Source: Peromyscus leucopus
Taxonomy: Eukaryota > Chordata > Mammalia > Rodentia > Cricetidae
Direction of reading: 5' to 3'
NCBI RefSeq assembly: GCF_004664715.2
Contig: NC_051063.1
Location: 142,150,819-142,214,818 of the forward strand
DNA: 64,000 nucleotides
The notes under the pieces are model-generated. The model was not told the DNA's origin and did not search any database. It saw nothing but the letters and a program-made list of their open reading frames with translations. A program made the translations under genes and the position numbers. Positions 1 to 12,498 of the stretch are shown in pieces (position 1 is the stretch's first letter; the number at the start of each line of letters is the position of its first letter).

Positions 1-3000
1 TGTATAGCAAGAAAAGGTGAGCTGCTGGGCAGATGCACTGGAGACTCAATGGCCTTGCAACTTGTGATACAGTGACATTAGAAAGCAGAAAGCCTTCTTA
101 AACAAGTGAAGAAATTCACAAGAGACCAATGATAGCACACTTTCAACTTTTACTCTTGCCTGAAATTAGATTGTCTAGACTTGAAGGCAGACTGTATGGC
201 AATACTTACATCATGTTATCAGCACAAAATATCTACCACTTCTTTGATCTGCTTAAATTTTTTATTCAAATTAGTGTGTATTTTCAGAGCATGTTACACT
301 ACATACTTTCATGGAAAATAGATTTTGAATAAGACAAATTTTTCAAGTACAGAGACAAAGGTTTACCTAACTCTTGCCTCTTTAAACAGAATGTGTCCTG
401 TTACCTGGATTAAGAGCAATAAAACCCAGGTACAGAGCAGATACTGAGTATTGACATGACAGAGCGTGATATGCCATGACGTTTCATGATATGATACATT
501 ATGATGTGACAATGTAGGAAGAGGAAATGAAGTCTAATTGCTCATTTGGGATAGAATCTGTCTAAGATGAGACATGGGATATAGCTGGTAAGTTAATTTT
601 GCTAGTATAGTCCTAGATTAGAGTCAGCCAAAACTATCTCCATTTATACATTTATACATATTTCTGCATAGGTCATTCATACTAGGAGTGTAAGTGTATC
701 ACTTCATCCAGGGCCTAGAAGCCACAGTGCTCTATTTATTAAGTTTTCTCTAATGCCTTATTACAGCAGTTACAACATCAAAGAAAGGTGAGTTTTCTAG
801 GAAACACAATTGAAAGGTATTGACTTAGTAGAGCTGAACACTCTTATTAATATAGGAGAACACATTCACACACAATAAAGAAATAGATTCAGCCAAAAAT
901 TGAAAGATATATTCAAAAATAGAGATGGTGCAAACATTAATATAAATACTGAGAGACACAACAAATAAAGAGTGATGGAGTTGTAAATTATCTTATTTCT
1001 ACAGTAAACACTTGTATTTCAATTGAAGTATCTATTGATTTCTTCATCTTTTAGTTTATTAATTTCTTAATGTAGGAGGTATCATCTATACCTATGTAGT
1101 ACATGTGTGTATGAACACATACAGACATAGACACACACACAAGATGTCATAGTTGGCATACACACACAAACAAGATGCAGTAGTGGGCATACAGATAAAA
1201 TGTAACAAATTAAGGTTGGAAACATAAGTTTATGAATCAAATATAATAAAATATCAAAAAATAAAAATACACCATCCAAAAGAATTTAAAACAATGAGTG
1301 CATCCTTATCTTTCATATGCATACTGCAGACTTGCAAATTGCAGGGTTCAGAAGTTCAAGTCTGAGAACAAACAGGACTTTCCAATCCATGAAGAGATAT
1401 ACAGCTAAAAGTATATTGCACACATATTTTAACCAAGGTATTATTGAAATTTATAAAAATCAGGGATTTTCATTATTGAAAATGAATAAGAAATAAAGTA
1501 TTGCTGCTACAAGAACAATTTGGATAAATCTTACTGAAAGAAAGGAAAAATATTAAGAATTTAGTTATTTGTCAAATACCATCCAGCTTTTAAAAGATCT
1601 AAAGTGGATGAATTCAAACTTGGTAATGAGGTGAATGCCTGAATGAATTCCAAAAAAATTAGAGATATGATATGATATTCATTCAAATTTTAATCCCTGG
1701 CAGTATATAATTATAACATCAATTTCTCAATTGAAAAACACTATATATCGTATGCTACTCAATAAAACTTTTACACTTGAAGAAAAACACAATCCAGATA
1801 TGCCATGTTAAATTATTATATGATTGGGGGGTCAATTTTCTTAAGTAAGAAACACAAGGACATGGTAAGTGTATTTGAGACATTAAAAACAGAATACTTT
1901 GGAAGAGAACTATTAGCTCTTTGTGACAAAACATCTGAGATAATCATGTTAACAGAAGGAAAGATTCATCTTGACTCAGTTTCAGAGATCTTAGTTTACT
2001 GTCCCTTGGTCATTGTTCCTGTAACTCTGGGACACTGATGAGGCAATACATCCTGCCACTGGAAACAAAACAGTGGCAGAAGATGCTGCTGAGTTCATGG
2101 TGCCCAGAAACAAAGGCAGAACAATGAGTTGGAATCTCAAGGTCTCTTGCAGGGAGATGTCTATAGTATCCTAACTTCTTTTCAGGAAGCTCAACTTCCT
2201 AAACTCTCAGCAGCTTCCAAGAACACCAAGCTCCCCAATATCTGGAGAGCACGTGCTTGACACTGAACATTTGTGAAATATTTAAATTTCAGAATGTAAT
2301 AAAAACATATCTTTTAAGCTAGATATATACTCTCATCAGCTCATTAGTATGCTTTACGAAGTATTATGTATAAATGATTCTAATTTACATTTCAACTTGA
2401 AAAAAACATAAATTTTAAGATGCATTTCATAGAAATGACACAAAACTTAAATATTCATTATATCTTTCATTAAGCATCTCAATATCCTTTCACTGAGCCT
2501 AATCATCTTTTGCAAGTGAAGTTACAAAACAAGTGACAATATTAGATGTGGGGTGTACAGTGCCATCATTACACTCTTTCTCATCAAGCCCAGACATGCC
2601 CTTAGCATCTCTCTATCCACAGGACTTCTAGCAGCCAATTCCATTTGGTGAGAAGTGGCATACAATATGCTTTTCTGGATATGTGCTATCAAGGACCGTT
2701 CAACCTAGTTGGAGATAGGACGTGCTTCATAAATGATTCTGTTTTCCTGAGACAGATTTTGGTAATTTTGAAAAGTATCACTGCAGATTAAAGCAGGACC
2801 AAGGTAAATTCAGGTAACTGGTCTACCACGAGCTCTTATAGTGTGGCTTATAATTTAAAGGAAGATGTAAAAATGAATAGGGAGGATGAGTTCACCCTTT
2901 ATTCATCTTTATGCAAAGTAATATTTCTTTTTAAAAATACTGATGACATTTCTTAAATCCCCAAGGAAGCATCCAATTCAGATTTATTTTACTTTGACTG

Positions 3001-5055
3001 TTAAATAAATATACCTTCCTTCATCCGTGCACTCAGGGAATGTTCAACTTCAGATGTGTTCCCCTTCAGCTTCTGTCTTTCCAGCTAGAATTTAAATTTT
3101 CTGGTCTATCGCCTTTTATCGCCTTGAGAACTTCATTTGTCATTCTCTATACAAGTGGCAAGAATACGGACACTTTCTTTAAAAGAGTAAAGGATTAGAG
3201 TGACAACCACCTCCTACATGCAGACTCTCAGGAGTTTTTGAAATGCTGATACAAACAACCACAAGCCAGGACAGTGTTCAGGATGTGACATTCTTTACTT
3301 GCCTTTGCACATGTCATCCATCATTAATTAACCCCCTTTTTATACAACAAAAATTTATTGGGTGCAAAATACCCACAGGATTCTGCTCAAACCATCATGG
3401 TCCAAATGTGCATTTTCTCTCAAAGACCAAAATGTCTAAGGCAGATAGTGGCTTTATAAAGAATATTTTTAAGAGAACATTAGCAAAATTTAGTGGTATC
3501 TATGTGCACAGAATGTCATATCCAGGATAAGTCAGGAAGACTTCCTGGAGGCCAAGGTATCCAACCCACAAACTAAGAACTAAAATAATGTCCAGAAGAA
3601 AAGAGAACTTCTGATTCACTGTTTTTTTCAGAGACAACAATGTATTGTTTTACTTATCTAGACATCGGCTTGTATCAAGGCTATCAGTGTGACTTGGACT
3701 ACAACATACCACTGATTCAGTTTTGGCTTCTAATCAATGGACACCCACCCTTCCCCACTCTAGTGGCAGATCCTCAGTATACTGATGGGTGCCTCTGCTT
3801 CAGCATGGCGCATATTGATGAGACAAGAAAGACCCTGCTGTACAGACAACATGAAGCTCTACCCAGTCTGGTCCTTCTTTAGTTCTTGTCTGTGGACTAT
3901 AGCATAGCATCACTTGACAGATTTGCAGAATCAGCACCACTATGTGAGAAATGCATACTCTCAAGTCCTGCCTATGGCCAACTGGCTGAGAAACCACAGA
4001 CCGAATCTAACTGAGTATGCTTGACAAGCACTCTATGGAATTTTTGCTGTGCTTAAAGTTTAAAAACATCTTTCCAGGTGGAAGCCAAGTCACACCAAAA
4101 AGTGAACACTAGTTCCTGATGGAAGTTCAAGATGGCATTTACCAGAAAAGGACAAGAACAGAGAATGGCCAGCTGGTAATATATATATAAATCAAAACAC
4201 ATAGATTTTCATAAATCAGAGCATAATATCACAACAGGGCCTTCCTTTATGAGCTCAGTAATCAGTCGTTCAATTGTATTCACGAATATAATATCTGAGG
4301 GAATATAATTCTATGTTGGAGACTCACACCATTTCTGTAGCAACTTTATTAAGTGAATTAAGGGAATTTAAGATCCAACTTTAAAACCCTCTGGCCTTGC
4401 TTTTAGATCAAAGGCTTCAATGTATATCACTCTGCCATACGACATGTATTTTACACTAAAATTTTCCATGCTAAAGAAATATAAAAATCTATATTTTTGC
4501 CATTGTATCATTTTAATATTCACCTTAATGACAATATAAAAATTCTACTTTCCTAAGGACACGCATAACATAAATACCCTGTAATAAGACACTTTAATTT
4601 TAGCAGCTAAGTAAAGTGCCCTGCCATCACTCTAGTGCGGTAGATAAGAGCTCCCACATGTGGTCTTTAGGGCAGCTTTTTCACTACATTAGCAAAAATA
4701 AATATTAACCTAAGAAATGCATGATGGAAAATCTTTAGCACCATATGAACAATTCATTCAACCAGTATATTGATCTTTACACTGCCTACAATTAAATGCG
4801 TTGGAAGCAATTCTGAATAGTTTCCTTCAATTTTACACATTTTTAAATACCTTATATAAGACAAGCTTATTAAACATTTATATAAATATGGATAGTTTAG
4901 TTAGGAAATTAGTGAAGATCCCTATATAGAATTTCATGACTAGAGACTATATTTCAAGTTCATTACTTTTTGAAATGGGCAAAGATGCTTCTTATATTTT
5001 GATTCTGTACTGAAAATAGCATCAGTTCTCAAACTAGCTACTCTTACCAGCACGC
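1..5055. other. Unassigned AT-rich DNA, no gene seen
   Basis: No gene or nameable repeat was recognised. Reading frames are short (longest 95 codons, 3243-3530) and resemble no protein family. A degenerate AC-rich stretch lies at about 1100-1175. Diverged ancient repeats could be present below what can be seen by eye. Confidence 0.6.
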
Positions 5056-5057
5056 AT

Positions 5058-5104
<47 letters not shown>

Positions 5105-5106
5105 TT
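5056..5106. repeat. (TTTA)n microsatellite
   Basis: About 50 bases of uninterrupted TTTA units. No SINE body adjoins it on either side, so it looks like a free-standing tetranucleotide repeat rather than a retroposon tail. Confidence 0.95.
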
Positions 5107-6124
5107 GGTGAAATAGTTGATGGGGAAATCTAACAGCCCTAGGAGAACTCATCTTTCACATAGTAAGTGGGAAGAGAATTGGGGAGAATATACTTCACTC
5201 TCCTCTGACGTTTTAGTACTTCTTTTCATGCAGGAAGAAGTGTCAGGGCTAAAATTATGAAAACTGTGCTGGCTTTTGGTGAAAGACTGGGTACAAGGAA
5301 TGTCTACTACTAGAAAACATGGAAGAAATACTGAGTAAGAGAGCAACACTTAAATTCTGATTATAAAACAATGTGGGTTACTTTGCAAAGTACACATATA
5401 GAGAACATTTCCAATGAGTAAATGCCAAACACATTGAGAGCTTAACTATGATATAAAATACTACCACTAGCTAAAAGTTAATGTCATATATTCAAGGGAA
5501 TAGCCACAATTTACATGTAAAGTTGTTTTAAAATGACTGCATATAGAAACAACTGTCTATGAAAGGTAAAATTATATGTGGTATGAATACCACCCTTTAG
5601 ACTATTTTAAAATATTCAAATTCTCCAGAGGAATTTTGGTGTTGATAGTTCTCAAGATGCTAGATTTTTCAGTGCTTACAGTACCAGAAACAATGAGAGA
5701 ATTCACAAAGGAGAGATAATTAACAAACTCCTACCTTCAATGACCTAGATTTTAAAAAATTAAAACAGATACTTTAAGGCAATCTCATAACTATTCTGTA
5801 TAAATTAAATGTATATACTTTGAAATGAAGGGAAACATAATTTTGATTAGGGAACTAAATCTTATTTAGAGATGACAATAACAGAATTTTTTAAAAAAGT
5901 ACCTTGACATTTTAAAAAGCAACAACTCTACATAGGCTTAATCATAGATTGGAAATTAAATAACAAAGATTCAATGATATTGAAAGTAGATATATACAAA
6001 TTATTCAAAGAACAAAATCTTTAAAAATGAAGACCTCATTACCTCCACCATCAAATAGGAAAATTCTATTGCTAAAGAGACTACTTATGTCATGAAACAT
6101 GGAGATAATGAGCTGGTATACAAC
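5107..6124. other. Unassigned AT-rich DNA
   Basis: AT-rich sequence with no reading frame worth calling and no clear repeat boundary. The right end runs without a visible junction into the L1 3' region that starts near 6125, so part of it may be older L1 sequence. Confidence 0.45.
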
Positions 6125-7040
6125 TAGAAGTCTCACCCCTACCAACTAGCATCTGTGGTGCTGTGGTGGTCAGTGCATACTACCTAAGGAGAAAAGGAAT
6201 CATCAAAATAACCTAGCTACTAAGTCTGCAACCCATAACAGTGACCTGCTGGGAAGACATACTGGGACAATGATGGCACATATGTAATGGGAGTAATCAA
6301 CCCCTCTTTTTTTTTTTTTTAATTGGATTTAAGGCTCACTCCATGACATGAAACTCATACCTGACATTGCCAAAGGGGCCAAGAACCTGAGACTGTATAG
6401 GTCGTGGATGCTTGGCAAGAATCTTGTATTATCCTGCTAATTGATCATAGAAATAAAATGACTCCTAAAGACATAGTGCTATAACCATAGATCAGTTTCA
6501 ATTCTCATCAGGGAACCTTCTTCTTGAAGTAGACAAGTAACAGAGAGTCCCAACTGGACAATGTGTAAAAAGTGGGAGACTTTGGGATACTCAGAACCCT
6601 CCCCTCAGGCTGACATTAAAACTCACTAATATGGTGGTAGCATATACAAGAGCTACAAAAGTTCAAACTAGACAAAAATCCCAGAACAGAGAAGGCAAAG
6701 TAGGCATAAAGTCCCATCCCCTATCCAAGAACTTATTGTTAATTGATACCTATTGATAAAGAGAAAATTAGTTTGCTCCAACAGAGTGACAATGAGTATA
6801 TCAACCAGACTCCAGCACAGGCGCCATGCCCAGGAGCTGATGGCCAACATAAAGCACTTCCCATGTTTTGTTTGCTTGTTTTTGTGAATTCTTTGTTTTA
6901 TTGTGGTTTGGCAATTTTTTTGGTTATATTGGTTTAATTTTTAATCTGTTTTTTAGCAGATTAATTGTTTGGGTTTTTGTTCATATGTTCAGTGTTCAGT
7001 TTGACAAGAAGGGGGCAGAGAGAGGGAGAGAGAGAGAGAA

Positions 7041-7085
<45 letters not shown>

Positions 7086-7190
7086 ATGAAATTATATAGG
7101 TAGAGTAGGGAGGAGGATCTACAAGTTGGATGAGGGGAAATGTGAATAAAATATATTGTATGGAAATTTTTTTTTTTTAAAAAAAAAACC
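6125..7190 (+). repeat. L1 LINE 3' UTR and 3' end (Lx-like), 5'-truncated
   Basis: This stretch aligns by eye with two other copies in the window (about 10950-12010 and 26800-27770). Shared landmarks are the 'ctcacccctac' start, the 'gatcagt' block and the 'cttcttcttgaagtaga' block. It ends in the usual rodent L1 way: a (GA)n tract, 'aatgtgaataaaatatattg', then an A-rich tail. No ORF2 remains. A T15 run at about 6308-6323 may be a small insertion or slippage. The subfamily name is a guess; the L1 assignment is fairly firm. Confidence 0.7.
7018..7083. repeat. (GA)n microsatellite inside an L1 3' UTR
   Basis: A purine-only GA tract of about 65 bases with a few GGG and AAA interruptions. The L1 copy at 26.8 kb carries a GA tract at the same place, so the tract was probably present in the source L1. 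Confidence 0.95.
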
Positions 7191-8430
7191 ACATAGGCCT
7201 TGGGGTGTGTTGAGTATTATACAAAGGTCTAATTTGAGCAATTTTAGAAAATGGAGGTGCTAAACTAAAGTATTTGGTAACACAAGGGTCAAAGAACATT
7301 CTTGATGCGGGCCGCAGGAATATCATAAGAACTCAGCTGGTTATGGCAAAGTCACCTGGAGGAATCAGGGAATTCCTCCAGAGGAAGCCAAACCCCAAGG
7401 AGTTTTTGGTGTTACTTGGCTTGTTATGTATCAGCTGTATTCTGTTATGAAAAATCATGTGTGCCTTCATAGCTTTCCCAATTGACTTTTCCCTAACAGT
7501 GTGGACTGATCACTCTCTGGACATACACATTCCAGGTATTTGGAGAACTGCCTTAGGAAAGACTTTCTCTGGAATCAGATATCTCCCTTGGCTACTTTCA
7601 AGGACTAGCAGTAATAACAGTCCACATGCAAGTCTCCTGATTTAAGATAAATTCCACAAGGAGACACCACCTAGGTCAGGTGGACGTTAGTAATAGCTTT
7701 ACACAATTCAGCTCAGACCCTCCTTTTGTTATAGCCTTACCAACTTTATAGACCGCTAACTCCTTACCTAACCACTTCTAGGAATATTTAGATAACCTTC
7801 TGTGCTGACAGCTATGCTCAGCCAGAACTCCAGTTCAAACCTCCCTGTAATTATCATTAACAGCATCTGGCCAGGTCCATCCACAGATGGAGGAAAGTAC
7901 TTTATCAGAGATACCTCTGTACTCTCTAAGAACAGACTTAAGCATCCAGGCCACCTGTTTGAGAAGGCCTGGCAGATGTGCCAATTAAGCCTTACTTCCT
8001 CCTTTCCCAAACCTTACCTCCAGTTCCAGATCTCCCTTTAACTATCACCAGAGGCATCTAGCTGTACACAGGTTGCCTAGTGACTGAGCACACTTTCCCC
8101 CACCCTGCAGAAAAACGGCAGATCGCTTGGACAGATAGGAGCCACAGGAAAAAAGAAGAAAGTTTTATTTTCTCCCATTGACCTAGCAACTTATAGATTC
8201 TTAACACTTTCTACCAATTACATTTAAGATTATAGTTGAGCACATAAGAGCCCTCTTCTTAGATATTACCTGAATTTAGCCTTTAGTTAATTCATTTCCC
8301 CATTGGTCACTTCCCTTTGGGGTTGCAAATGATAATTAACAGTTATTGCCTCCCTATGCGATTCTTATCACCCCTCCATTTGACCCTGGAAGCCTGGTTT
8401 TGCACTACTAAGGGAATACTGCTTGTAAGG

Positions 8431-8440
8431 GTATATATAC
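8431..8440 (+). promoter_or_regulatory. TATA-like motif of the LTR
   Basis: The motif gtatatatac sits about 25-30 bases before the start of the purine-rich block. That is where the U3/R boundary, and hence LTR transcription start, would be expected. Function is inferred from position only. Confidence 0.4.
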
Positions 8441-8454
8441 CAGGACTCCCAGGG

Positions 8455-8815
8455 CACGAGAGACAGAGAAGAGAAAAGAGAATGGAAGAACTAGATGAGT
8501 AAGAACTTGAGAGGAACGAACTGAGATGGGGAAGAACTAGATTGAAGGGCTAGAAGAGAGGACAAGAGGAACGAGATGGAAGATGAGGAAGAGCGAGATG
8601 GGGAAGAACAAGATGAGGAAGAGCCAGGTGAGAGAGAAGGAGACGGGAGAGGAGCTGCTAGGGGAAAGATAGATGAGAACCTAGAAGAGACAGAACTAGA
8701 TGAAAGAATTAAGATAGAACCTAGAGGGGACAGTAGACAAATATAGAGAAATCAGGCAAGGAAGGAGCTAGGCATGAAAGCAGAATAGAAGCTGTGTAGA
8801 GAGAGAGAACTATCA
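8455..8815 (+). repeat. GA-rich degenerate repeat block (putative R region)
   Basis: This strand is strongly purine-biased and built from degenerate repeats of the type gatggggaagaac / gatgaggaagag. It lies between the TATA-like motif and the AATAAA of the surrounding LTR, so it would be transcribed as R if the LTR reading is right. Confidence 0.65.
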
Positions 8816-8965
8816 CAGAATAATAATAAAGTGTATGAACTAAGGAGTTTTGTGTACATAGATTCATTTCTTTTCATCAAAGATTAATTATCAGCTGGTT
8901 GTAGATTCTTCCTGGACCCTGGGAGGGGACTATCGAGGGGCTGGACCCCCATAGTCCCCGATACA

Positions 8966-9659
8966 TTCTATATTAGGTTTGCAGCATAAAATTAAAGTAA
9001 AGAAGCATAACGAATTCCAAACTGAAAACATTTAAAGAAAATCAAGTCTGTGGACAATATATGACATTTCTGGCAATCAAAGACAAGGAAGACATATAAA
9101 AACAGTAACTGAAAAATGACACTTTCCATAGTGGGAAACAATAGATATGAACTTCTTACAACAAATAGTGGAGACCCAAAGACACAGGAAATCCTTAATT
9201 TACCCTCCTCCTCCTCAAAACAAAAAATAGTGCAGAATTCTGTGTCTAGAGAAAGTTTTCTTCCAGAATAGAAGGGAGAGGAGAAGGAAGATGGACTAGG
9301 AGTACGAAGACAGAAGTAATATATAGGTGAAATGAGTCATTATAACTATTAAATAATAAATCTTTCCATCAACATTTTTTGAAAATAAATATGACTTGAG
9401 TTTGTATACGAGCTTTGCCTGGTAAGCTTCCCAGAACCTTACCTGACAATGTTACCTCCATAATCCAAGTCTGAGCTTTGGTCACACAGTTCCTGCACCA
9501 GCCTTGCCTGGTGAGTTTCCCCAGAATCTTGTCTGCCTATGTCATCCCCATGCTCCCAAGCTCTGGTCACTCAGCATGGCACCTTCTCAGTCTGAATCAG
9601 ATGAGAATCCCTCCTCTGACACACAATCAGGAAGAGAAATCTATGTGCCCAGATCGCCA
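8966..9659. other. Unassigned DNA between the LTR and L1
   Basis: No gene seen. The text near 9420-9720 is moderately GC-richer, with a diverged repeat of about 55 bases: 'agctttgcctggtaagcttcccagaa' near 9411 and 'agccttgcctggtgagtttccccaga' near 9500. The rest resembles eroded L1, but I cannot align it. Confidence 0.4.
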
Positions 9660-10793
9660 TCATTGGAGTAAACAGGCAGCCTACAGAAGGAAAAAAATAT
9701 TAACAAACTTCATCTAACAGAGGATATTATATTTATTATATATCATATCATATTATATTATATTAAGAATATACATACAACTCAAAGACAAAACAAAACA
9801 ACAATAACAACAAAAAAGCCCCTAAACATCAAGAAAACAACTTAATTTTAGAATGGGGTATGAAACTAAACAAAGTGTTCTCATAAGATGAAACATAAAT
9901 GGCTGAGGATCACTTTTTAAAATGTTCAGCATTCTTATCTATTAGATAAGTGCAAATTAAAACTTTGAGATTTCATCTTACTCCTGTCAGAATGGTCAAG
10001 ATTAGCAAAACCAATTATGGCAGATGCTGACAAGAATGTGGGGAAGAGGTAACAACTATTCACAGCTGGTGGGAATGAAAACTGGTACAGCCACTATGGA
10101 AATAAGTGTGCAGTTTCCTCACAAAGCTGGAAACAGATCTAGCTATACTAATTTTGGGCATAGACCCAAAGAACTCTACACATCATACTACAGAAGCACT
10201 TTCTCATCCATGTTCACTGCAGTTCTACTTATAATATTAAAAAGTTGGCAACGGCCTAGATATACATCAACTAATGAATAGATAATATTATTAAGCAGTT
10301 AATAAATATGCAATTATTAATTTTATACGTAAATTTTTGGAACTAGAAACAATAGCCATAATTGATGTAACTCAGAAAGAATATTGTATTTTCTCTCATA
10401 TGTAAATGCTAGCTTTTAAGCTTTAGTTATGTGTGTTCCATCTAAAAAAAATCCACAGATGTTGATAACTAATAAGAGACCATGGAGGAGAAGAGAATCT
10501 TCCAATAAAGGGATAAATGTGAAATTGCAAAGAGAAAGATTAAATGCGGTCGAGGATGTGAGGGCAGAGTAGAGGAAGGAACATGGGGAGGGATAACTAG
10601 CATCAAAGACCATTTGAAAAGGCCATATGGAAACCGATTACTGTAGAAGCTTCATAAATATGTGCATATATAAAGGAGTTTCAATGGTGGGACCATATAA
10701 ATGGGGAAGGGGTATCAGACATCATTTGCTACCAAATAAAACCACCAGTACCAGAAATGGGTTACATGTTTTGAGTTATTGGTCAATGGATTA

Positions 10794-10795
<2 letters not shown>

Positions 10796-10829
<34 letters not shown>
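10796..10829. repeat. (CA)n microsatellite
   Basis: Uninterrupted CA dinucleotides inside the L1 3' UTR. Confidence 0.95.
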
Positions 10830-10831
<2 letters not shown>

Positions 10832-11045
10832 CTCACCCCACAATATTATGGGCTATTGCCAATACTATTGATTACCTTATAAAACTGGACATCAAATCAA
10901 AAGCCTATTTCTGAAGTATGTCACATACTGAGGATGAGGATAAGTCTAGCCAGTATATACCTGGAAGCTTCTTCCCTACTGGCTAGTGGTCACTGTACTG
11001 GAAAGAGTTATACACACAACTAGAGGAGAAAATTAATAATAATGT

Positions 11046-11434
11046 TGTAGCCAGAAGTTTTCTCCAGTCCCACCAGGCCCCTGCAGTCCATGGCCCACTT
11101 ATAAAATAATCACTCAGAAGCTTATATTAATTATAACTGCTTGGCCATTAGCTCAGACTTATTACTGACTAGCTCTTACACTTAAATTAACTCATAATTC
11201 TTATTTATGTTCAGCCACGTGGCTTGGTAGCTTTTCTAAGTTCTGCTTTGTCATGGTGCTTCCGCTGTGTCTGGCTAATGACTCCTGACTCAGCCTTCCT
11301 CTTCCCAGCATTCTCCTTGTCTGCTTATCCCACCTATACTATACTTCCTGCCTGGTTACTGGTCGGTCAGCATTTTATTTATCAACCAGTCAGAACAACA
11401 CATATTAAAACATACAGAAAGATATCCCACAGCA
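11046..11434 (-). repeat. Solo LTR, MYSERV/mys-like ERV2 family, inserted in L1
   Basis: On the minus strand it begins tgctgtgggatatc and ends ggctaca, matching the LTRs of the provirus at 12.5-15.4 kb along its whole 389 bases. Shared blocks include the 'aataaataaaatgctgac' region, 'gccaggcaggaagtatag', 'aagtgtaagagct' and 'gagctaatggc'. Flanks are taatgt (11040-11045) and caatgt (11435-11440), a 6-bp target duplication with one transition. With no internal region next to it, it is a recombined solo LTR. It splits the L1 3' UTR, so it is younger than that L1. Confidence 0.8.
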
Positions 11435-11826
11435 CAATGTCACCCCTCTATGAATCCTGAAACTAACAATGTCCTCCTTGAAAGATGTGCCCACTGTTTT
11501 AATAGTGGCATGAATGTTATGGGACTTACTAATCACTTCTTGATAGAATTTTAAACCTGAATGTCAATGAGACTAAGAATCTGAGGCTAGATAAGTAGGT
11601 CATAGATTTAGAGGTAAAATCATCAACTTTTATTCTGTTTAATGAACATAGGAATAAAACACTTCTAATGCCATATTGTTATACTCATAGATCAGTGCAT
11701 CATTCAATCCTTACCATACTAACTTTTCACAGTAGATGATAATTAACACAAAAACCCACAACTGATCAATGTGCAGAGAATAAGAAACTTTGATTTGCTC
11801 AACCCTAAATGCTATAGACAGCCTAC

Positions 11827-11828
<2 letters not shown>

Positions 11829-11877
<49 letters not shown>
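11829..11877. repeat. (CA)n microsatellite
   Basis: About 49 bases of uninterrupted CA in the L1 3' UTR, at roughly the place where sister copies hold GA tracts. Confidence 0.95.
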
Positions 11878-11879
<2 letters not shown>

Positions 11880-12010
11880 TAAGATTCAAGGATCTATGCC
11901 AAAGAAGGGATCAAAAGATAGAAAGAGCCAGAGATGGTAAATTATTTCAAGGAAACAGCATTTTCTAGACACAGCAGGGCAAATGAACATATAAACTCAA
12001 AGAGACTGTG

Positions 12011-12465
12011 GTAGTGGTCTCTTGGTTAAGGTTACCATTGCTATGGTGAAATGCCAAGACCAAAGCAACTTGGGGAGGAAAGGATTTGTTCAGTTTATGC
12101 TTCTACCTTACAGTTCATCATCAGTGGGTGTCAGGACAGGAACTCAGGCAGGGCAGGAACATGAAGCCAGGAGCTGATGTAGAAGTCACAGAGGAGTGCT
12201 GCTTACTGGCTTGCTCTTCATGGCTTGCTTAGACTGATTTATTATAGAACCTAGGACCATCTTCCTGGGGATGACACCACACAAAATGGGCTGAGCCTTC
12301 TCCTATAAATCATTAATTAGGAAAATGCCCTACAGGCTTGCCTATAGCCAGATATTATGGAGGAATTTTCTCAGTTGAGGCACCCTCCTCTCTGGTAACT
12401 GTAATTTGTATCAAGTTGATATAAAACTCATCAGTACATGTGCACACACAGGATAGCACATGTAT
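12011..12465 (+). repeat. Rodent interspersed repeat (URR1-like; name uncertain)
   Basis: This carries a text common in rodent genomes: 'gaccaaagcaacttggggaggaaagg', 'ggcaggaactcaggcagggcaggaac', 'aggagctgatg', 'gtgctgcttactggcttgctc', 'aaaatgccctacaggcttgcc' and a 'atcaagttgatataaaact' end. Related copies occur at about 29405-29612 (minus) and 49885-50222 (plus). I am confident it is a dispersed rodent repeat, but unsure of its class. Confidence 0.6.
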
Positions 12466-12498
12466 AAATTTTAACATAAATTCACCACACCCAGCTAT

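Larger units (their letters stand above)
7303..8965 (+). repeat. Long solo-LTR-like element with 4-bp target duplication
   Basis: The element starts TGATGCGGG and ends GATACA, giving retroviral TG...CA ends, and is flanked by ttct at 7299-7302 and 8966-8969. A 4-bp duplication is usual for class I (gammaretrovirus-like) ERVs. Inside are a TATA-like motif (gtatatatac, 8431-8440), a purine-rich block at about 8455-8815, and a poly(A) signal AATAAA at 8825-8830. This order fits U3, R and U5. An internal duplication is visible: sequence near 7829 recurs in diverged form near 8019. At about 1.66 kb it is long for an LTR, so it could be two elements. I cannot name the family. Confidence 0.55.
9660..12010 (+). 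pseudogene. L1 LINE fragment: ORF2 C-terminus plus 3' UTR, broken
   Basis: From about 9665 the text follows the C-terminal part of L1 ORF2: the 'gcagcctacaga' block, a rearranged AT-rich patch at 9725-9790, 'gaaaacaacttaattttag', then the 'ctcctgtcagaatggtcaag' and 'ggtgggaatgaaaactggtacagcc' blocks. From about 10400 it becomes 3' UTR, homologous to the copies at 6.1 and 26.8 kb. Frame is lost throughout, so no reverse transcriptase is made. A solo LTR (11046-11434) and two CA tracts interrupt it. The full-length L1 5' end is missing, as in most L1 insertions. Confidence 0.75.

Noticed and set aside
6868..7192. Frames rich in Arg-Glu (plus) or Ser-Leu (minus)
   Set aside because: Translation of the GA microsatellite in an L1 3' UTR. 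The same applies to Ser-Leu frames at 27561-27761 and 44667-45002.
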